In this document: in pieces, positions 1 to 8,508 of the stretch
Numbering within the stretch: position 1 is the first letter of the stretch
Layout of the letters: every line of letters begins with the position of its first letter
Source of the DNA: Chloroflexota bacterium
GTDB taxonomy: Bacteria; Chloroflexota; Anaerolineae; B4-G1
Length of the DNA: 17,705 nucleotides
NCBI GenBank assembly: GCA_024232355.1
Contig: JAAEPW010000239.1
Span: 1-17,705 of the forward strand
Direction: 5' to 3'
Made by a program: the position numbers and the translations under genes
Notes under the pieces: model-generated
The model's input: only the letters and a program-made list of their open reading frames with translations
Database searches by the model: none
What the model was told of the DNA's origin: nothing

Positions 1-1149
1 GCCATTGGGACGTTTAGTGTCCTCAATGGGGTGACTACGGCGATTTCTATCGCAGCCGCCGGAACGCGGATCAGCCAACAATTAAAGATGCTCAAAGACG
101 AAAAGTCCAAGGCTGAATTTGAATTGACTCAACAGTGCGACATGGCGGAAATCGATTCCAATGCCCAGGTCAAAAATCTGCTGCTTAGCCTCAAGGAAAT
201 AGAGCTCGATATTATGTCGGCCAATCTGCAGTACAAACTTTCCCTGTCCAAGCTTCAGGCTCTCAAGAACAAGGCCCAGCGCCTTCAGGTGGAACAGCTC
301 GAAGCCGAAGAGATGTCCATTAATGTAGAAGCAGCGCGCAATAATCCCAATGTGCGTATTTACAAAAACGACTCAATTATCAATGCCGATAGAACGTTCG
401 AAGCCGCGCTCAAAGAAGCCTACAAGGCGACCAAGGTGTTCGAGTTCTATACCAGTCAATCCTACGAACGCCTCTCCAACCTCTTCCTTGTCCGGATGAT
501 TCAAGCGGGCGATTGGAGCCTGGAGAACTATTTGAGCGAATTGGAGAGCGCCTACTTCGAATTTGAAGAGGAATATGGAAATCCAGACGATCGGGTCGCG
601 GTGATATCCTTGCGCGACGACATTATGAGTATTCCCACCATCGATACAGATAACAACGCTCTCAGCCAAGGGGAACGCATCGATCAAATGCGCACGCGGC
701 TGACCGATTCGAGCCTACTCGATTCCAACGGTTACATCGCCATTCCATTTGCCACATCTATCGACGAATTGTCACCGTTGACGCGAGTGCACAAAGTTTT
801 ACATATAGAAGCAGATGTTGTGGGATCGGATGTGGGGGATACCGTGGGTCGGCTCTATCTCAAACAAGTCGGTACCGGCCTGGTGCACACGCTCTCCGAC
901 GAAACCACCTACTATGTATTTCCAGAACGCACCGCGGTCATAGACCCATTTTTTAATGGGAATCGCATCTTCGAACCGGATGTGTATAAGAACCAGCGTT
1001 TTCGGGATCGTCCACTAGTCAACACCATGTGGCATCTGCTGATCAATCAGCGGGATGAACAGGCCAATAAAGATATTAATCTCGAATCCCTCTCGGATAT
1101 TCGGTTTTACATCTACTACACCGATTTTACTCAGATGGAGGAAAACTAG
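1..1149 (+). CDS. C-terminal part of a Tc-toxin A-subunit-like protein (5' end outside window)
   Basis: The frame is open from base 1 to the stop at 1147-1149 (382 residues visible). The first possible start, GTG at 31, has no clear ribosome binding site and the frame continues upstream, so I read this as a truncated large gene. Visible order: a Gly/Ala/Val-rich segment (residues 1-25); a charged, Leu-rich coiled coil (about 25-110); a helical stretch with AYKATKVFEFY and YLSELESAYFEFEEEYG (about 130-195); then a beta-rich domain with GYIAIPF (about 244), WHLLINQ (344) and a final IRFYIYYTDF (367-376). TcA proteins end in the same order: pore hairpin, descending coiled coil, an AxRAExxYxFE segment, an LExAYLExNxRELELTK segment, then a TcB-binding beta domain closing with a WxLxLP...ISDVxLHIxYTA motif. 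Similarity is by motif order from memory, not alignment. The TcB-like gene at 14760 supports it. Alternative: an unrelated coiled-coil protein. Confidence 0.6.
   Translation, partial: AIGTFSVLNGVTTAISIAAAGTRISQQLKMLKDEKSKAEFELTQQCDMAEIDSNAQVKNLLLSLKEIELDIMSANLQYKLSLSKLQALKNKAQRLQVEQLEAEEMSINVEAARNNPNVRIYKNDSIINADRTFEAALKEAYKATKVFEFYTSQSYERLSNLFLVRMIQAGDWSLENYLSELESAYFEFEEEYGNPDDRVAVISLRDDIMSIPTIDTDNNALSQGERIDQMRTRLTDSSLLDSNGYIAIPFATSIDELSPLTRVHKVLHIEADVVGSDVGDTVGRLYLKQVGTGLVHTLSDETTYYVFPERTAVIDPFFNGNRIFEPDVYKNQRFRDRPLVNTMWHLLINQRDEQANKDINLESLSDIRFYIYYTDFTQMEEN
1137..1141 (+). promoter_or_regulatory. Ribosome binding site for the first lipoprotein gene, inside the preceding gene
   Basis: GGAGG lies in the last codons of the TcA-like gene, 10 bases before the ATG at 1152. 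Only two bases separate the TAG at 1147-1149 from that ATG. This decides the start and implies co-transcription and probable translational coupling of the toxin-like gene and the lipoprotein gene. Confidence 0.75.
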
Positions 1150-1151
1150 AG

Positions 1152-4100
1152 ATGAAAACACTATATAAAATACTTACTGTTTTGTTTTTTGTCTCTTTGG
1201 CTTCATGTGACAAAGACAAGGATGCTGCCTCAGAAAACGCGGACGCCGGCTCGGACGCGAGCATGGACGGGGGCACGGACAGCGGCAGTGACACCGATAC
1301 ATTCTTTGACGACGAGAGCTGCGAAAACGACAGCTTTCGCTGCGCCGGTTTCATACTCCAAAAATGTCAGAACAATACCTGGGAGGAGTGGACGGATTGC
1401 CGAATCAAAGATGCTATTTGTTATGTTGTCGACGATGTTGCCCAGTGTATTGAGGCAGACGATGTCGACGCGGGCCTGTCGTCGGACGCAGACTCTGATG
1501 GCGACACCGATACGGATGCTGACACGGATACCGACGCCGACACGGACGAGGACACGGACATAGACTGGGACGCCGGACCCGACTTCGAACAATGCCCGGA
1601 TGGAATGACCTGGAACCTGAAAACCGAGTCGTGCGTGTTGTGTGGCTTCACGTGTAATGCCACGGGAGAGGACGGGGTTTTCGAGTTCATGACCGTGGAT
1701 GGAAAGTGCATCTGTAAAACCAAGGACGGCTATTACTGGCCCGAGTCGGGGCTGATGCCGGTCAAGTGCGATAAGGATAGTGACGGTTGGGTAAGCATTG
1801 AGGCATGGTCGAGCATTAACTCGGCAGATCCTGCCTATCGACAGAATGCCCGTTGCAATTTGAGAACCGTGGACCGTTTTGTATTGGAGTCCGAGGACTC
1901 GCAAGGGGGTAAAGAGGTGGTTCTCTCCGATTTGGATTTGCCCATCGACAAAGACTATGTGCCCCTGTACGAGGTAGAAAATCGGGACGACAATGAGCGC
2001 ACCCAAGCCGATGACAAGGTCAAGGTCTATGACTACCCCAGACCCGAAGATGAATCACAGGCGCGCAAGCCCGAGGCCAAGGAGCTCAACAGTCTTACAA
2101 AGGCTTGCGTGGATGCTATCGCCGATTACAACGGCAACGGCGTTACCGATATCGAGGAGTGGGATCTGTACAATGAGGACGTTCAGCTGTGGCACCACTT
2201 CCCCGTCTTCGTGGTCTACAACAGATTCAGCTATTTTATGGAGATTTCAAAGGGGTGGTATGTAGCTCCCACTGGGGGTGAAAAACACGGCACCTATCAC
2301 ATTCGTGAAAAGAGCCGCGATTTGACCTCGAACGACTCACTTATTCCCCTCGTTATCAACAGCCTGGCCAGTGATTACTGGCGCCAATGTGGACGTAAAA
2401 CCGACAGCGTATTCAGCGAAGAGGCCGATGCGCTCGGATTGGACTTTGCTCGTTACAACAACGCCGCAACGTTTGGGGATGTTGTCGGCGATGATACTAA
2501 CTTACTTTCTAATCCCGGCGGAGAGGATGGGACAACAGGTTGGAAATCCGTAAACGGCCCCATCGAGTCCCTCAGCGCCGGTGAATGCGGTGGAACCACT
2601 CCCTATACCGGCGGGCAATATTTCGTGGTGGGCGGTTTGTGTGACAATGAGACAGCCTACGGACAGGCGCAGCAAACAGTCAATGTCGCCGACTACAGCG
2701 ACTCCATCGACGCCCAGAATATCTCCGTCACATTCGGAGGCTATATGAGCAACTGGCGAGGATTGGATGAGCCTTCGATACAGCTCATCTACCTGGACGG
2801 GAGCAACGCGGAGATCGACCGCAGCGAACGCCTGTGGAGCCGCGATTCGAGTTGGCAGCGGGTGCAGGCAGTGGAGTCCCCTCCATCGGGTACGCGAAAC
2901 ATAGCGTTTATGCTCAGTGGCCAGCGATCAGACGGCAACGATAATGATAGTTACTTTGACTCGTTATTTATGACCCTCCTAGAGCCCAATACCAACCTGG
3001 TGAACAACCCCGGAGCCGAAGAGGATACGGCGAGTTGGACCGCTTCCACCGGCTCCATCTCTTCCCTCGACATGGCCGCATGCAGTGGCTTGGGGCCCCG
3101 AAGCGGTCCTTCCTATTTTGCTATTGGCGGTGGATGCACATCTTCGGAACAGGGTCAGGCCGAGCAGACGATCGATGTCAGCGGATACGCAGGTGACATT
3201 GACGGAGCCGAGCTATTTGCGGTGTTTGGCGGCTTTGGTCTCAGCATGAGCGGCGAGGAGGTCACCCTGTGGCTCGAGCTCTCGGATGGAAGCACTGTGT
3301 TGCTGGATACCGATCCGATCGTGTTCGATACGGATGTATGGACTCGAAAACAAGCGAGCGTCCGCATTCCCACTGGAACCCGCGCGATAAAAATTATCAT
3401 GGCTGGATCAGATCAGGGTTACTTGGACGACCTCTATCTCGAAATCGCCATGGGTGCCCAGATGCATCACCACAGTCAGTTCAAGTGCGTGCAGGTGCAG
3501 ACCGCGAATCCGGATCCTGAGCTCTATCCCTACATCATCAGCAGTGTCGAGGCGATACCGGGTAAGAACGCCCTTTACCACCTAAACGAATGCCGCACCG
3601 TTGAGGAGCCGATAGAAATCGATTCGGGCAATGTCAATCCGAGTGATTCTCCAATCGAATGCCGCACGGCCGAAACCCCGTCTGTTGGGGATGTTGGGTT
3701 CGCGGTTGTCGGTTACTCACACTATCCCTGGGGAACGGACAGAACCGCTTATTTTAGAGGATGCGAAAACGATTGCTTGGAGCTGAAACCCGAGTGCACG
3801 AGTCGCTACGAATGCGAGACGCAGCGATATGATTTTGGAACGTCAGTCTGCGGCTGTCCGGGTTCTTGGATTGAGGACGATCTAAACAATGAGTGCGCGG
3901 TGTGTCCAGACGATGAAGTGCACGGCCACTGGGAGATTACAATGGTCGGCTCCAAGGAAACCTGTGAACTTTGCTACGATGACGACACAAACGGTCACTG
4001 GGAGATTACTTATGATTGCCTCGATTGTCGGGGCAATTGGGACATTGATGCTGACTGCACCGGTTGTAGAAACCATTGGTCGAATTATCTGATAGAGGAA

Positions 4101-5195
4101 GACGACACAGATACGGACGATGGTGGAGAAGAAGGCGATGCTGGTCCCCCGGTATATCCGGACGGAGGAACCGTCATCTATGTGGACGGTGGTGTCATTG
4201 TCGATGTGCGAGATGATTGCAGCATCTGCCCGGGCAACTGGGATTCTACCAAGGATTGTGACGAATGCGTCGGCAACTTTAATAGGGAAAGTGACTGCAA
4301 GGCATGCACGGGCAACTGGGATCCTCGAAAGGATTGCGAAGGCTGTTTAAACCACTACGATGTGAACACCGGTTGCAGCGATTGCGTGGGCAACTGGGAC
4401 TCTGACTCCTATTGCACCGAGTGCCTGCCAGGATACGACCCTGAGTATGACTGCGAAGTGTGCAAGTCGGCCCACGACGGAGATGCAGACCCATCGTGCT
4501 CCAAATGTTTGGGAAATTACGCGCCGGATCCTATTAATGAATTCAATATTTATTATCCCGACCAGGATGTGACTTGTACCGAATGCCTCTCGGGCTTTGA
4601 TCCGGAGACAGCTTGCTCGTCCTGCCTGGCGAATTTCGAATACGATCCCAGCAGCAACACCTGCGTGGTATCCAACCTCCTTGGCAATCCAGGCGCGGAA
4701 GAGGGTGTCGGCTCGTGGGAGGCCGGATCGGCTGGGGACGAGTACTTGAATTCAGTATATCAGGGACACTGTTCCAGGCTGGACGATGTTGCCCCACATT
4801 CGGGGTTGCGATTTTTCAATATTGGAAGGGTGTGCAGCGCTTCTGACGATGTGTCGACAGCTAAAGCATATCAGGACATCGATCTAGAAAACTATCCGAG
4901 CATGATAGAGCTTATAAACGCCAACAATGCCAAGGCGCTCTTTGGTGGATATATAAAAGCAACGAGTGGAGACGATGCCGGTATTTCAGTGCAATTCAAA
5001 AGAGCTGACGGTAGTTCAGTCGGCAGCGGGTCAGAACTTCTCGTGACTAGCTCCGGCAGTTGGAAACGCATCTCAGAGGAGATAAACATTCCTCGTTTTA
5101 CTCACACTATTCGATTTGTCTTGTGGGGTATTAATCACACTACGTGGATAAATGCCTACCACGATGACCTTTACTTAAAAATTACGGCTCGGTGA
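1152..5195 (+). CDS. Giant Cys-rich lipoprotein with three jelly-roll (galactose-binding-like) modules
   Basis: 1347 residues. Signal peptide with lipobox LASC gives lipid-modified Cys19. A flexible Asp/Gly/Ser linker leads to a six-Cys module (C57, 64, 72, 83, 90, 99) and an Asp-X stalk (112-140). A unique region (about 148-450) has calcium-loop-like DKDSDGW and DYNGNGVTDIEEW. Two jelly-roll-like modules follow (450-612 and 615-770), each opening with NPGGED or NPGAEE and closing with YFDSLF or YLDDLY. Then come an MHHHSQFKC segment (771-779), Cys-repeat units (about 915-1171) broken by an Asp/Gly/Pro linker (about 983-1013), and a third jelly roll (1175-1346). The modules resemble CBM4/9 or FBA-type galactose-binding-like folds, so sugar or glycoprotein binding at the cell surface is a reasonable inference; no catalytic motif is seen. 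It shares its N-terminal stalk with the three following lipoproteins. The overall family is not recognised. Confidence 0.85.
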   Translation: MKTLYKILTVLFFVSLASCDKDKDAASENADAGSDASMDGGTDSGSDTDTFFDDESCENDSFRCAGFILQKCQNNTWEEWTDCRIKDAICYVVDDVAQCIEADDVDAGLSSDADSDGDTDTDADTDTDADTDEDTDIDWDAGPDFEQCPDGMTWNLKTESCVLCGFTCNATGEDGVFEFMTVDGKCICKTKDGYYWPESGLMPVKCDKDSDGWVSIEAWSSINSADPAYRQNARCNLRTVDRFVLESEDSQGGKEVVLSDLDLPIDKDYVPLYEVENRDDNERTQADDKVKVYDYPRPEDESQARKPEAKELNSLTKACVDAIADYNGNGVTDIEEWDLYNEDVQLWHHFPVFVVYNRFSYFMEISKGWYVAPTGGEKHGTYHIREKSRDLTSNDSLIPLVINSLASDYWRQCGRKTDSVFSEEADALGLDFARYNNAATFGDVVGDDTNLLSNPGGEDGTTGWKSVNGPIESLSAGECGGTTPYTGGQYFVVGGLCDNETAYGQAQQTVNVADYSDSIDAQNISVTFGGYMSNWRGLDEPSIQLIYLDGSNAEIDRSERLWSRDSSWQRVQAVESPPSGTRNIAFMLSGQRSDGNDNDSYFDSLFMTLLEPNTNLVNNPGAEEDTASWTASTGSISSLDMAACSGLGPRSGPSYFAIGGGCTSSEQGQAEQTIDVSGYAGDIDGAELFAVFGGFGLSMSGEEVTLWLELSDGSTVLLDTDPIVFDTDVWTRKQASVRIPTGTRAIKIIMAGSDQGYLDDLYLEIAMGAQMHHHSQFKCVQVQTANPDPELYPYIISSVEAIPGKNALYHLNECRTVEEPIEIDSGNVNPSDSPIECRTAETPSVGDVGFAVVGYSHYPWGTDRTAYFRGCENDCLELKPECTSRYECETQRYDFGTSVCGCPGSWIEDDLNNECAVCPDDEVHGHWEITMVGSKETCELCYDDDTNGHWEITYDCLDCRGNWDIDADCTGCRNHWSNYLIEEDDTDTDDGGEEGDAGPPVYPDGGTVIYVDGGVIVDVRDDCSICPGNWDSTKDCDECVGNFNRESDCKACTGNWDPRKDCEGCLNHYDVNTGCSDCVGNWDSDSYCTECLPGYDPEYDCEVCKSAHDGDADPSCSKCLGNYAPDPINEFNIYYPDQDVTCTECLSGFDPETACSSCLANFEYDPSSNTCVVSNLLGNPGAEEGVGSWEAGSAGDEYLNSVYQGHCSRLDDVAPHSGLRFFNIGRVCSASDDVSTAKAYQDIDLENYPSMIELINANNAKALFGGYIKATSGDDAGISVQFKRADGSSVGSGSELLVTSSGSWKRISEEINIPRFTHTIRFVLWGINHTTWINAYHDDLYLKITAR
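1485..1571 (+). repeat. Asp-X dipeptide stalk (GAY-rich hexanucleotide repeat) in first lipoprotein
   Basis: Degenerate tandem hexanucleotides of the form GAY-NNN encode alternating Asp with Thr, Ala, Ser, Gly or Glu (residues 112-140). The protein segment is highly acidic and presumably an extended, possibly calcium-responsive spacer comparable in style to Ser-Asp stalks of Gram-positive adhesins. Confidence 0.85.
2499..3461 (+). repeat. Tandem pair of jelly-roll modules
   Basis: Two adjacent copies (residues 450-612 and 615-770) share an N-L-x-x-N-P-G opening, a Y/S-F-x-V/I-G-G-x-C segment, an FGGY or FGGF strand, a W near two thirds of the length, and a closing aromatic-Asp-Ser/Asp-Leu strand. 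They are diverged at the nucleotide level. A third copy lies at 4674-5192. Confidence 0.75.
3894..4664 (+). repeat. Cys/Trp repeat stalk of the first lipoprotein
   Basis: About a dozen short units of the form C-x-x-C-x-G-N-W-D, with 10 to 20 residues between Cys pairs (residues 915-1171). They resemble the CxxC...GHW units of the downstream paralogues and loosely EGF or laminin-EGF half-domains, and probably form a disulfide-stapled rod. An Asp/Gly/Pro-rich insert interrupts the series at about 983-1013. Confidence 0.75.
4674..5192 (+). repeat. Third jelly-roll module, C-terminal
   Basis: Residues 1175-1346 open with NLLGNPGAEEG, carry FNIGRVC and LFGGY, and end in HDDLYLKI directly before the stop. 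It is the same module type as the tandem pair at 2499-3461 but sits beyond the Cys stalk, at the far end of the protein. Confidence 0.75.
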
Positions 5196-5209
5196 GCGTT
5201 TAAAACGCT
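5195..5209. other. Short palindrome after the first lipoprotein gene
   Basis: AGCGTTT-A-AAACGCT overlaps the last base of the TGA stop. As RNA it could form only a five-pair hairpin and has no U-tract, so it is not a convincing terminator. It might be a weak pause or processing site. The remaining bases up to 5241 hold only the ribosome binding site GGAAGGA (5231-5237). Confidence 0.3.
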
Positions 5210-5241
5210 GTTTCCGGGCTCTATGCGATTGGAAGGAAAGT

Positions 5242-8200
5242 ATGAAAAAAACACAAAGAACTCTAATTGGATTATTGTCAGTATTCCCACTTGTTGTGGG
5301 TTGCAACGGTGGGGCGGATGACACCGGCACTGACGATGATTTGGGCGTAGACGGCGGCTCGGATACGGATGTCAGTTCTGACACCGGAGACGATATCTCC
5401 GTGGAAGAATGCACGAGCGGCGCGACAAAGTGCGTGGGATCGTGGGTTGATGAGTGCGTGGACGGACAGTGGGAACATCTCGTTAACTGTGCGGAAACAA
5501 ATCAAACATGCATCATGGATGATGGCGAGGCCAAATGCTTTGGCGAAGGAGATGCTGACACGGACACCGACTCCGATGCGGACACGGATACCGATACTGA
5601 CACCGATTCCGATACAGACTCCGATACAGACACGGAAACGGATACCGATTCCGATACAGACTCCGATACAGGCACGGAAACGGATACTGCCTGCCCCAAC
5701 CACTGGACCGGTGAAAATTGCGACACGTGCCCGGACGACGACACCCTGGGCCATTGGAATCCAGCGCCAGATTGCAATAGTTGTCTCAATCACTGGAGTG
5801 GCGCAGATTGTCTGACATGTCCGGACGACGACACTATGGGACATTGGGATCCTGCCCAGCAGTGCAATGTCTGCATAGGCAACTTTACCGCTGACAAGTG
5901 CCTGGATTGTACAACCCACTGGACCGGTGGCGATTGCGATGTGTGCCCGTACGACAGCATTCTTGGGCATTGGGATCCGGCGCAGGATTGTAATGCCTGT
6001 CTGGGCAACTCCAAAGGCGACAATTGTTTGGATTGTACGAACCACTGGAGTGGCGACAATTGCGACGAGTGTCCTGACGACGAAACCCTCGGACATTGGG
6101 ATCCGGCCCAGGATTGTAATGCCTGTCTGGGCTACGTCATCGGTGACGATTGCATGGATTGTCCCGTGAACTTCGAGGATACTCCCAATTGCGACACCTG
6201 TTTGCCCGGCTACGGCACGCCGGAGATCATGTGCACTCCGTGTATTATCTATGTGGACCAATCGGCAGATCCCGACGGCGACGGCCTCTCGTGGGGCACA
6301 GCATTGACCACTGTTACCGAGGGAATCCAGGTCGCAAGCGAAATGATTGCAGAGGATGACGGCCCGCCAGAGTGCGACGTTTGGGTAGCAGCCGGCACAT
6401 ACAAGCCGACCACTGGGAGCGATCGAGAAGCCACTTTTGCACTGGCTCCAAATGTTCATGTTTTTGGCGGATTCGCCGGGGGCGAGGTTATCTCAGGAAC
6501 GGTTAAGGACACGCGAGACCTGCTCACCAATAAGGTGACCCTTTCCGGGGATATCGGCACGCCGGCCAACACATCCGACAACGTATACCACGTGGTCACG
6601 GGCAGCGACGACTCCACATTGGACGGATTCACTGTCACACTTGGATACGCCGACGGCACGGAAGAAGACCAACACGGCGGTGGAATGTACAACTTTCAGG
6701 CCTCTCCCACGGTGAGCAAGTGCATCTTCGAAGACAACTCGGCGCGCCACGGAACTAACGGCGCCCCTGCCACAAGCGGCACGGCCGGCAATGGCACAAA
6801 TGGTGGTCACGGCGGCGGGATGTACAATTACGAATCGTCTCCCACAATCACCAATTGCGACTTCAAAAACAACACCGCCGGTAACGGAGGAGATGGCGGC
6901 GCGTGCACTGGGGGTTGTACCGGAGAAAGTGGCGGCAGCGGTGGTAGTGGTGGCAGCGGAGGGGGAATGTACAACGGCGAGGCTTCGTCCCCCGTCGTTA
7001 CCAATACCTTGTTCGACGGCAACACTGCCGGTTCTGGAGGAGATAGCGACGAGGGAAGCACAAATCCCAACGGTGGAGGTGCCGGTGATGGCGGAGGAAT
7101 GTACAACGGAAAAAACGCATCGCCCTCACTGACGAGCTGCAAGTTTAAGAACAACAACGCGGGCAATGGAGGAGATGGCATTCTTCTGGAGGCCGGTAGG
7201 AAGGGAAGACATGGCGGTAGCGGAGGGGGATTGTTCCTCTACTACAATACGTCCCCCACTCTCGAGCTCTGCCATTTTGAGGGCAACAACTCCGGCAAGG
7301 GGGGCGCCGGCGAAGAGGGCGGCAACGGTGGCGATGGCGGAGGACTCTATAGCGGCGCAGCGGGCATAACGCTAAGCGGTTGCACATTTACAGACAACGA
7401 GACCGGCAAGGGCGGTAGCAGTTACAAAGCAGGTTGGTATACCGGGAATGGCGGCCGTGGCGGAGGGATGCTGAACTCCGGAAATAACGTCACCGTGGTG
7501 AACTGCCAATTCACGGAAAACAAGACCGGCCAGGGTGGTGGGGACGGGATAAAAAAGGATGGAAGCGGTGGTCGCGGTGGTGGAATTGGGAATGGGACGG
7601 GGTCCAACCTCACCGTGATAAACACCAAGTTCACAAACAACGAGACAGGGTCGGGTGGCAGCGGAAGTGATTGGGGAGGAGACTCCGGGTCCGGCGGCGG
7701 GATATTCAGTGGCAACGGGGATAACTTGACCCTGGTTGGATGTACGTTTTCCGGCAACAAGACCGGTAACGGTGGCCAACCAGGGGGGCACGCCGGCAAC
7801 GGAGGTGGTGTCGTCGTCTGGAGTGGCGGGAATAACCTCAAGGTGGACAACTGTCTCTTCGAAGGCAACCAGGCCGGCAATGGGGGAGACTCACCAGGCG
7901 GTGAAGGGGGCACGGGGGGAGACGGGGGCGCCATTGCTGCGTCTAATGCAAACGACGGTGGAGTCAAAATTACCAACAGCACATTCTACGGAAACCAATC
8001 CGGCGCGGGCGGCAGCGGCAGTGTGTCCGGCGACGACGGGACGGGCGGTGGAATATACAATTGGGCCTCAAATATATCGATAGTTAACAGCATCCTCTGG
8101 GCCAACAAGGTGGACGGTGGAGCCGGCACGACCAGTGGCGAGCAACTTACAGGCGGCGGGGTTTCCTACAGCTGCGGCAACGAATTTTCCGGAAATAACA

Positions 8201-8451
8201 ACATATCGGCAGAGCCACTGCTCGATTTGGAGTTTCGCCTGACAACAGGATCCCCTTGTATAGATACCGGCTCCGACGACGGAGTGGCCAAAGACAAAGC
8301 AGATTTGGACGGGGACAGCGACACGGCGGAGAAGGTCCCCTTCGATTTGGACGGCAACGACCGCATCGTGGACGGACCATCACCGGCCCCGGATGTGGGC
8401 ACGCCCACAGTGGACATGGGCGCCTATGAAATGCCGAATGGTGGCTACTGA
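5242..8451 (+). CDS. Beta-helix surface lipoprotein, paralogue 1
   Basis: 1069 residues; start supported by GGAAGGA four bases upstream. Signal peptide with lipobox VVGC (Cys21). Domain order: acidic linker; six-Cys module (C57, 64, 72, 83, 90, 99); Asp-X stalk (104-148); Cys/Trp repeats with GHWDPAQDCNAC units (151-334); an N-cap with YVDQSADPDGDGLSW, VWVAAGTYKP and VFGGFAG, typical of right-handed parallel beta-helix proteins; then about 12 rungs marked by GG(G/A)-hydrophobic, alternating with C-x-F-x-x-N and Gly-rich loops. It ends with SPCIDTGSDDG (about 1004) and DMGAYEMP, resembling the choice-of-anchor-Q domain. The GGAI/FxxN style recalls chlamydial Pmp passengers, but no autotransporter barrel is present and the anchor is the N-terminal lipid. 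Likely an exposed adhesin or recognition protein; no lyase active site is evident. Confidence 0.85.
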   Translation: MKKTQRTLIGLLSVFPLVVGCNGGADDTGTDDDLGVDGGSDTDVSSDTGDDISVEECTSGATKCVGSWVDECVDGQWEHLVNCAETNQTCIMDDGEAKCFGEGDADTDTDSDADTDTDTDTDSDTDSDTDTETDTDSDTDSDTGTETDTACPNHWTGENCDTCPDDDTLGHWNPAPDCNSCLNHWSGADCLTCPDDDTMGHWDPAQQCNVCIGNFTADKCLDCTTHWTGGDCDVCPYDSILGHWDPAQDCNACLGNSKGDNCLDCTNHWSGDNCDECPDDETLGHWDPAQDCNACLGYVIGDDCMDCPVNFEDTPNCDTCLPGYGTPEIMCTPCIIYVDQSADPDGDGLSWGTALTTVTEGIQVASEMIAEDDGPPECDVWVAAGTYKPTTGSDREATFALAPNVHVFGGFAGGEVISGTVKDTRDLLTNKVTLSGDIGTPANTSDNVYHVVTGSDDSTLDGFTVTLGYADGTEEDQHGGGMYNFQASPTVSKCIFEDNSARHGTNGAPATSGTAGNGTNGGHGGGMYNYESSPTITNCDFKNNTAGNGGDGGACTGGCTGESGGSGGSGGSGGGMYNGEASSPVVTNTLFDGNTAGSGGDSDEGSTNPNGGGAGDGGGMYNGKNASPSLTSCKFKNNNAGNGGDGILLEAGRKGRHGGSGGGLFLYYNTSPTLELCHFEGNNSGKGGAGEEGGNGGDGGGLYSGAAGITLSGCTFTDNETGKGGSSYKAGWYTGNGGRGGGMLNSGNNVTVVNCQFTENKTGQGGGDGIKKDGSGGRGGGIGNGTGSNLTVINTKFTNNETGSGGSGSDWGGDSGSGGGIFSGNGDNLTLVGCTFSGNKTGNGGQPGGHAGNGGGVVVWSGGNNLKVDNCLFEGNQAGNGGDSPGGEGGTGGDGGAIAASNANDGGVKITNSTFYGNQSGAGGSGSVSGDDGTGGGIYNWASNISIVNSILWANKVDGGAGTTSGEQLTGGGVSYSCGNEFSGNNNISAEPLLDLEFRLTTGSPCIDTGSDDGVAKDKADLDGDSDTAEKVPFDLDGNDRIVDGPSPAPDVGTPTVDMGAYEMPNGGY
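5551..5685 (+). repeat. Asp-X dipeptide stalk in beta-helix paralogue 1
   Basis: 45 residues (104-148) of strict alternation, with Asp at nearly every even position and Thr, Ser, Ala, Glu or Gly between. It is built from degenerate GAY-ACN/TCN hexamers. The segment occupies the same residue numbers in the two following paralogues. Confidence 0.9.
5692..6243 (+). repeat. Cys/Trp repeats (30 + 12 residue units) in paralogue 1
   Basis: Units of about 30 residues (C-x-N/T-H-W-x-G-x-x-C-x-x-C-P...GHWDPAQDCNA) alternate with 12-residue units (CLGN..GD.C.D), giving a 42-residue, 126-base period. The DNA around GGGCATTGGGATCC near 5966 recurs nearly unchanged 126 bases later. The pattern resembles short laminin-EGF-type modules but is not a match I can name. 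Confidence 0.8.
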
Positions 8452-8453
8452 TT
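8344..8453 (+). repeat. 110-bp identical block, copy 1 (end of paralogue 1)
   Basis: These 110 bases, covering the last 35 codons, the stop and two bases beyond, are identical to 11605-11714 at the end of paralogue 2. Flanking sequence upstream is also very similar. This points to a recent duplication or gene conversion. Confidence 0.9.
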
Positions 8454-8508
8454 ATTAAAGGCCATGGATTTGTTTAGTTGGAAATTTGGTAATGTTTGAG
8501 GAAAACGA

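Noticed and set aside
31..1149. Left-edge gene as a complete 372-residue protein starting at GTG 31
   Set aside because: The frame is open upstream to base 1, there is no Shine-Dalgarno sequence, and the visible part looks like the end of a much larger protein.
5195..5209. Intrinsic terminator after the first lipoprotein gene
   Set aside because: The palindrome gives only a short AT-rich stem with no U-tract, and the next gene starts 46 bases after the stop in the same direction.
5551..5685. CRISPR array or minisatellite without coding role
   Set aside because: The repeats are short degenerate hexamers kept in frame inside a protein, with no spacers and no cas genes.
5502..5789. Minus-strand Ser-Val repeat protein opposite the Asp-X stalk (similar ones at 8769-9050 and 12065-12310)
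   Set aside because: The Ser-Val/Glu pattern is the reverse complement of the GAY-ACN hexamers, so it recurs wherever the stalk does.
5278..6459. Long minus-strand open frame (393 codons) opposite the first beta-helix gene
   Set aside because: It runs antisense to a repetitive, Asp- and Cys-rich coding region; its sequence mirrors the repeats, and the + strand has clear domains, a lipobox and a ribosome binding site.
5242..8451. Polysaccharide lyase or other beta-helix enzyme
   Set aside because: No catalytic Asp/Arg/Lys pattern of pectate lyases or similar enzymes could be recognised; rungs are dominated by Gly-rich display loops.
5242..8451. Chlamydial Pmp-type autotransporter
   Set aside because: GGAI/FxxN-like rungs are present, but the protein ends at the DMGAYEMP segment with no C-terminal outer-membrane barrel, and it has an N-terminal lipobox instead.
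8452..8508. Promoter between paralogues 1 and 2 (TTGTTT and TAATGT-like boxes)
   Set aside because: The spacer would be about 14 bases and the start point would fall on the ribosome binding site; no support elsewhere.
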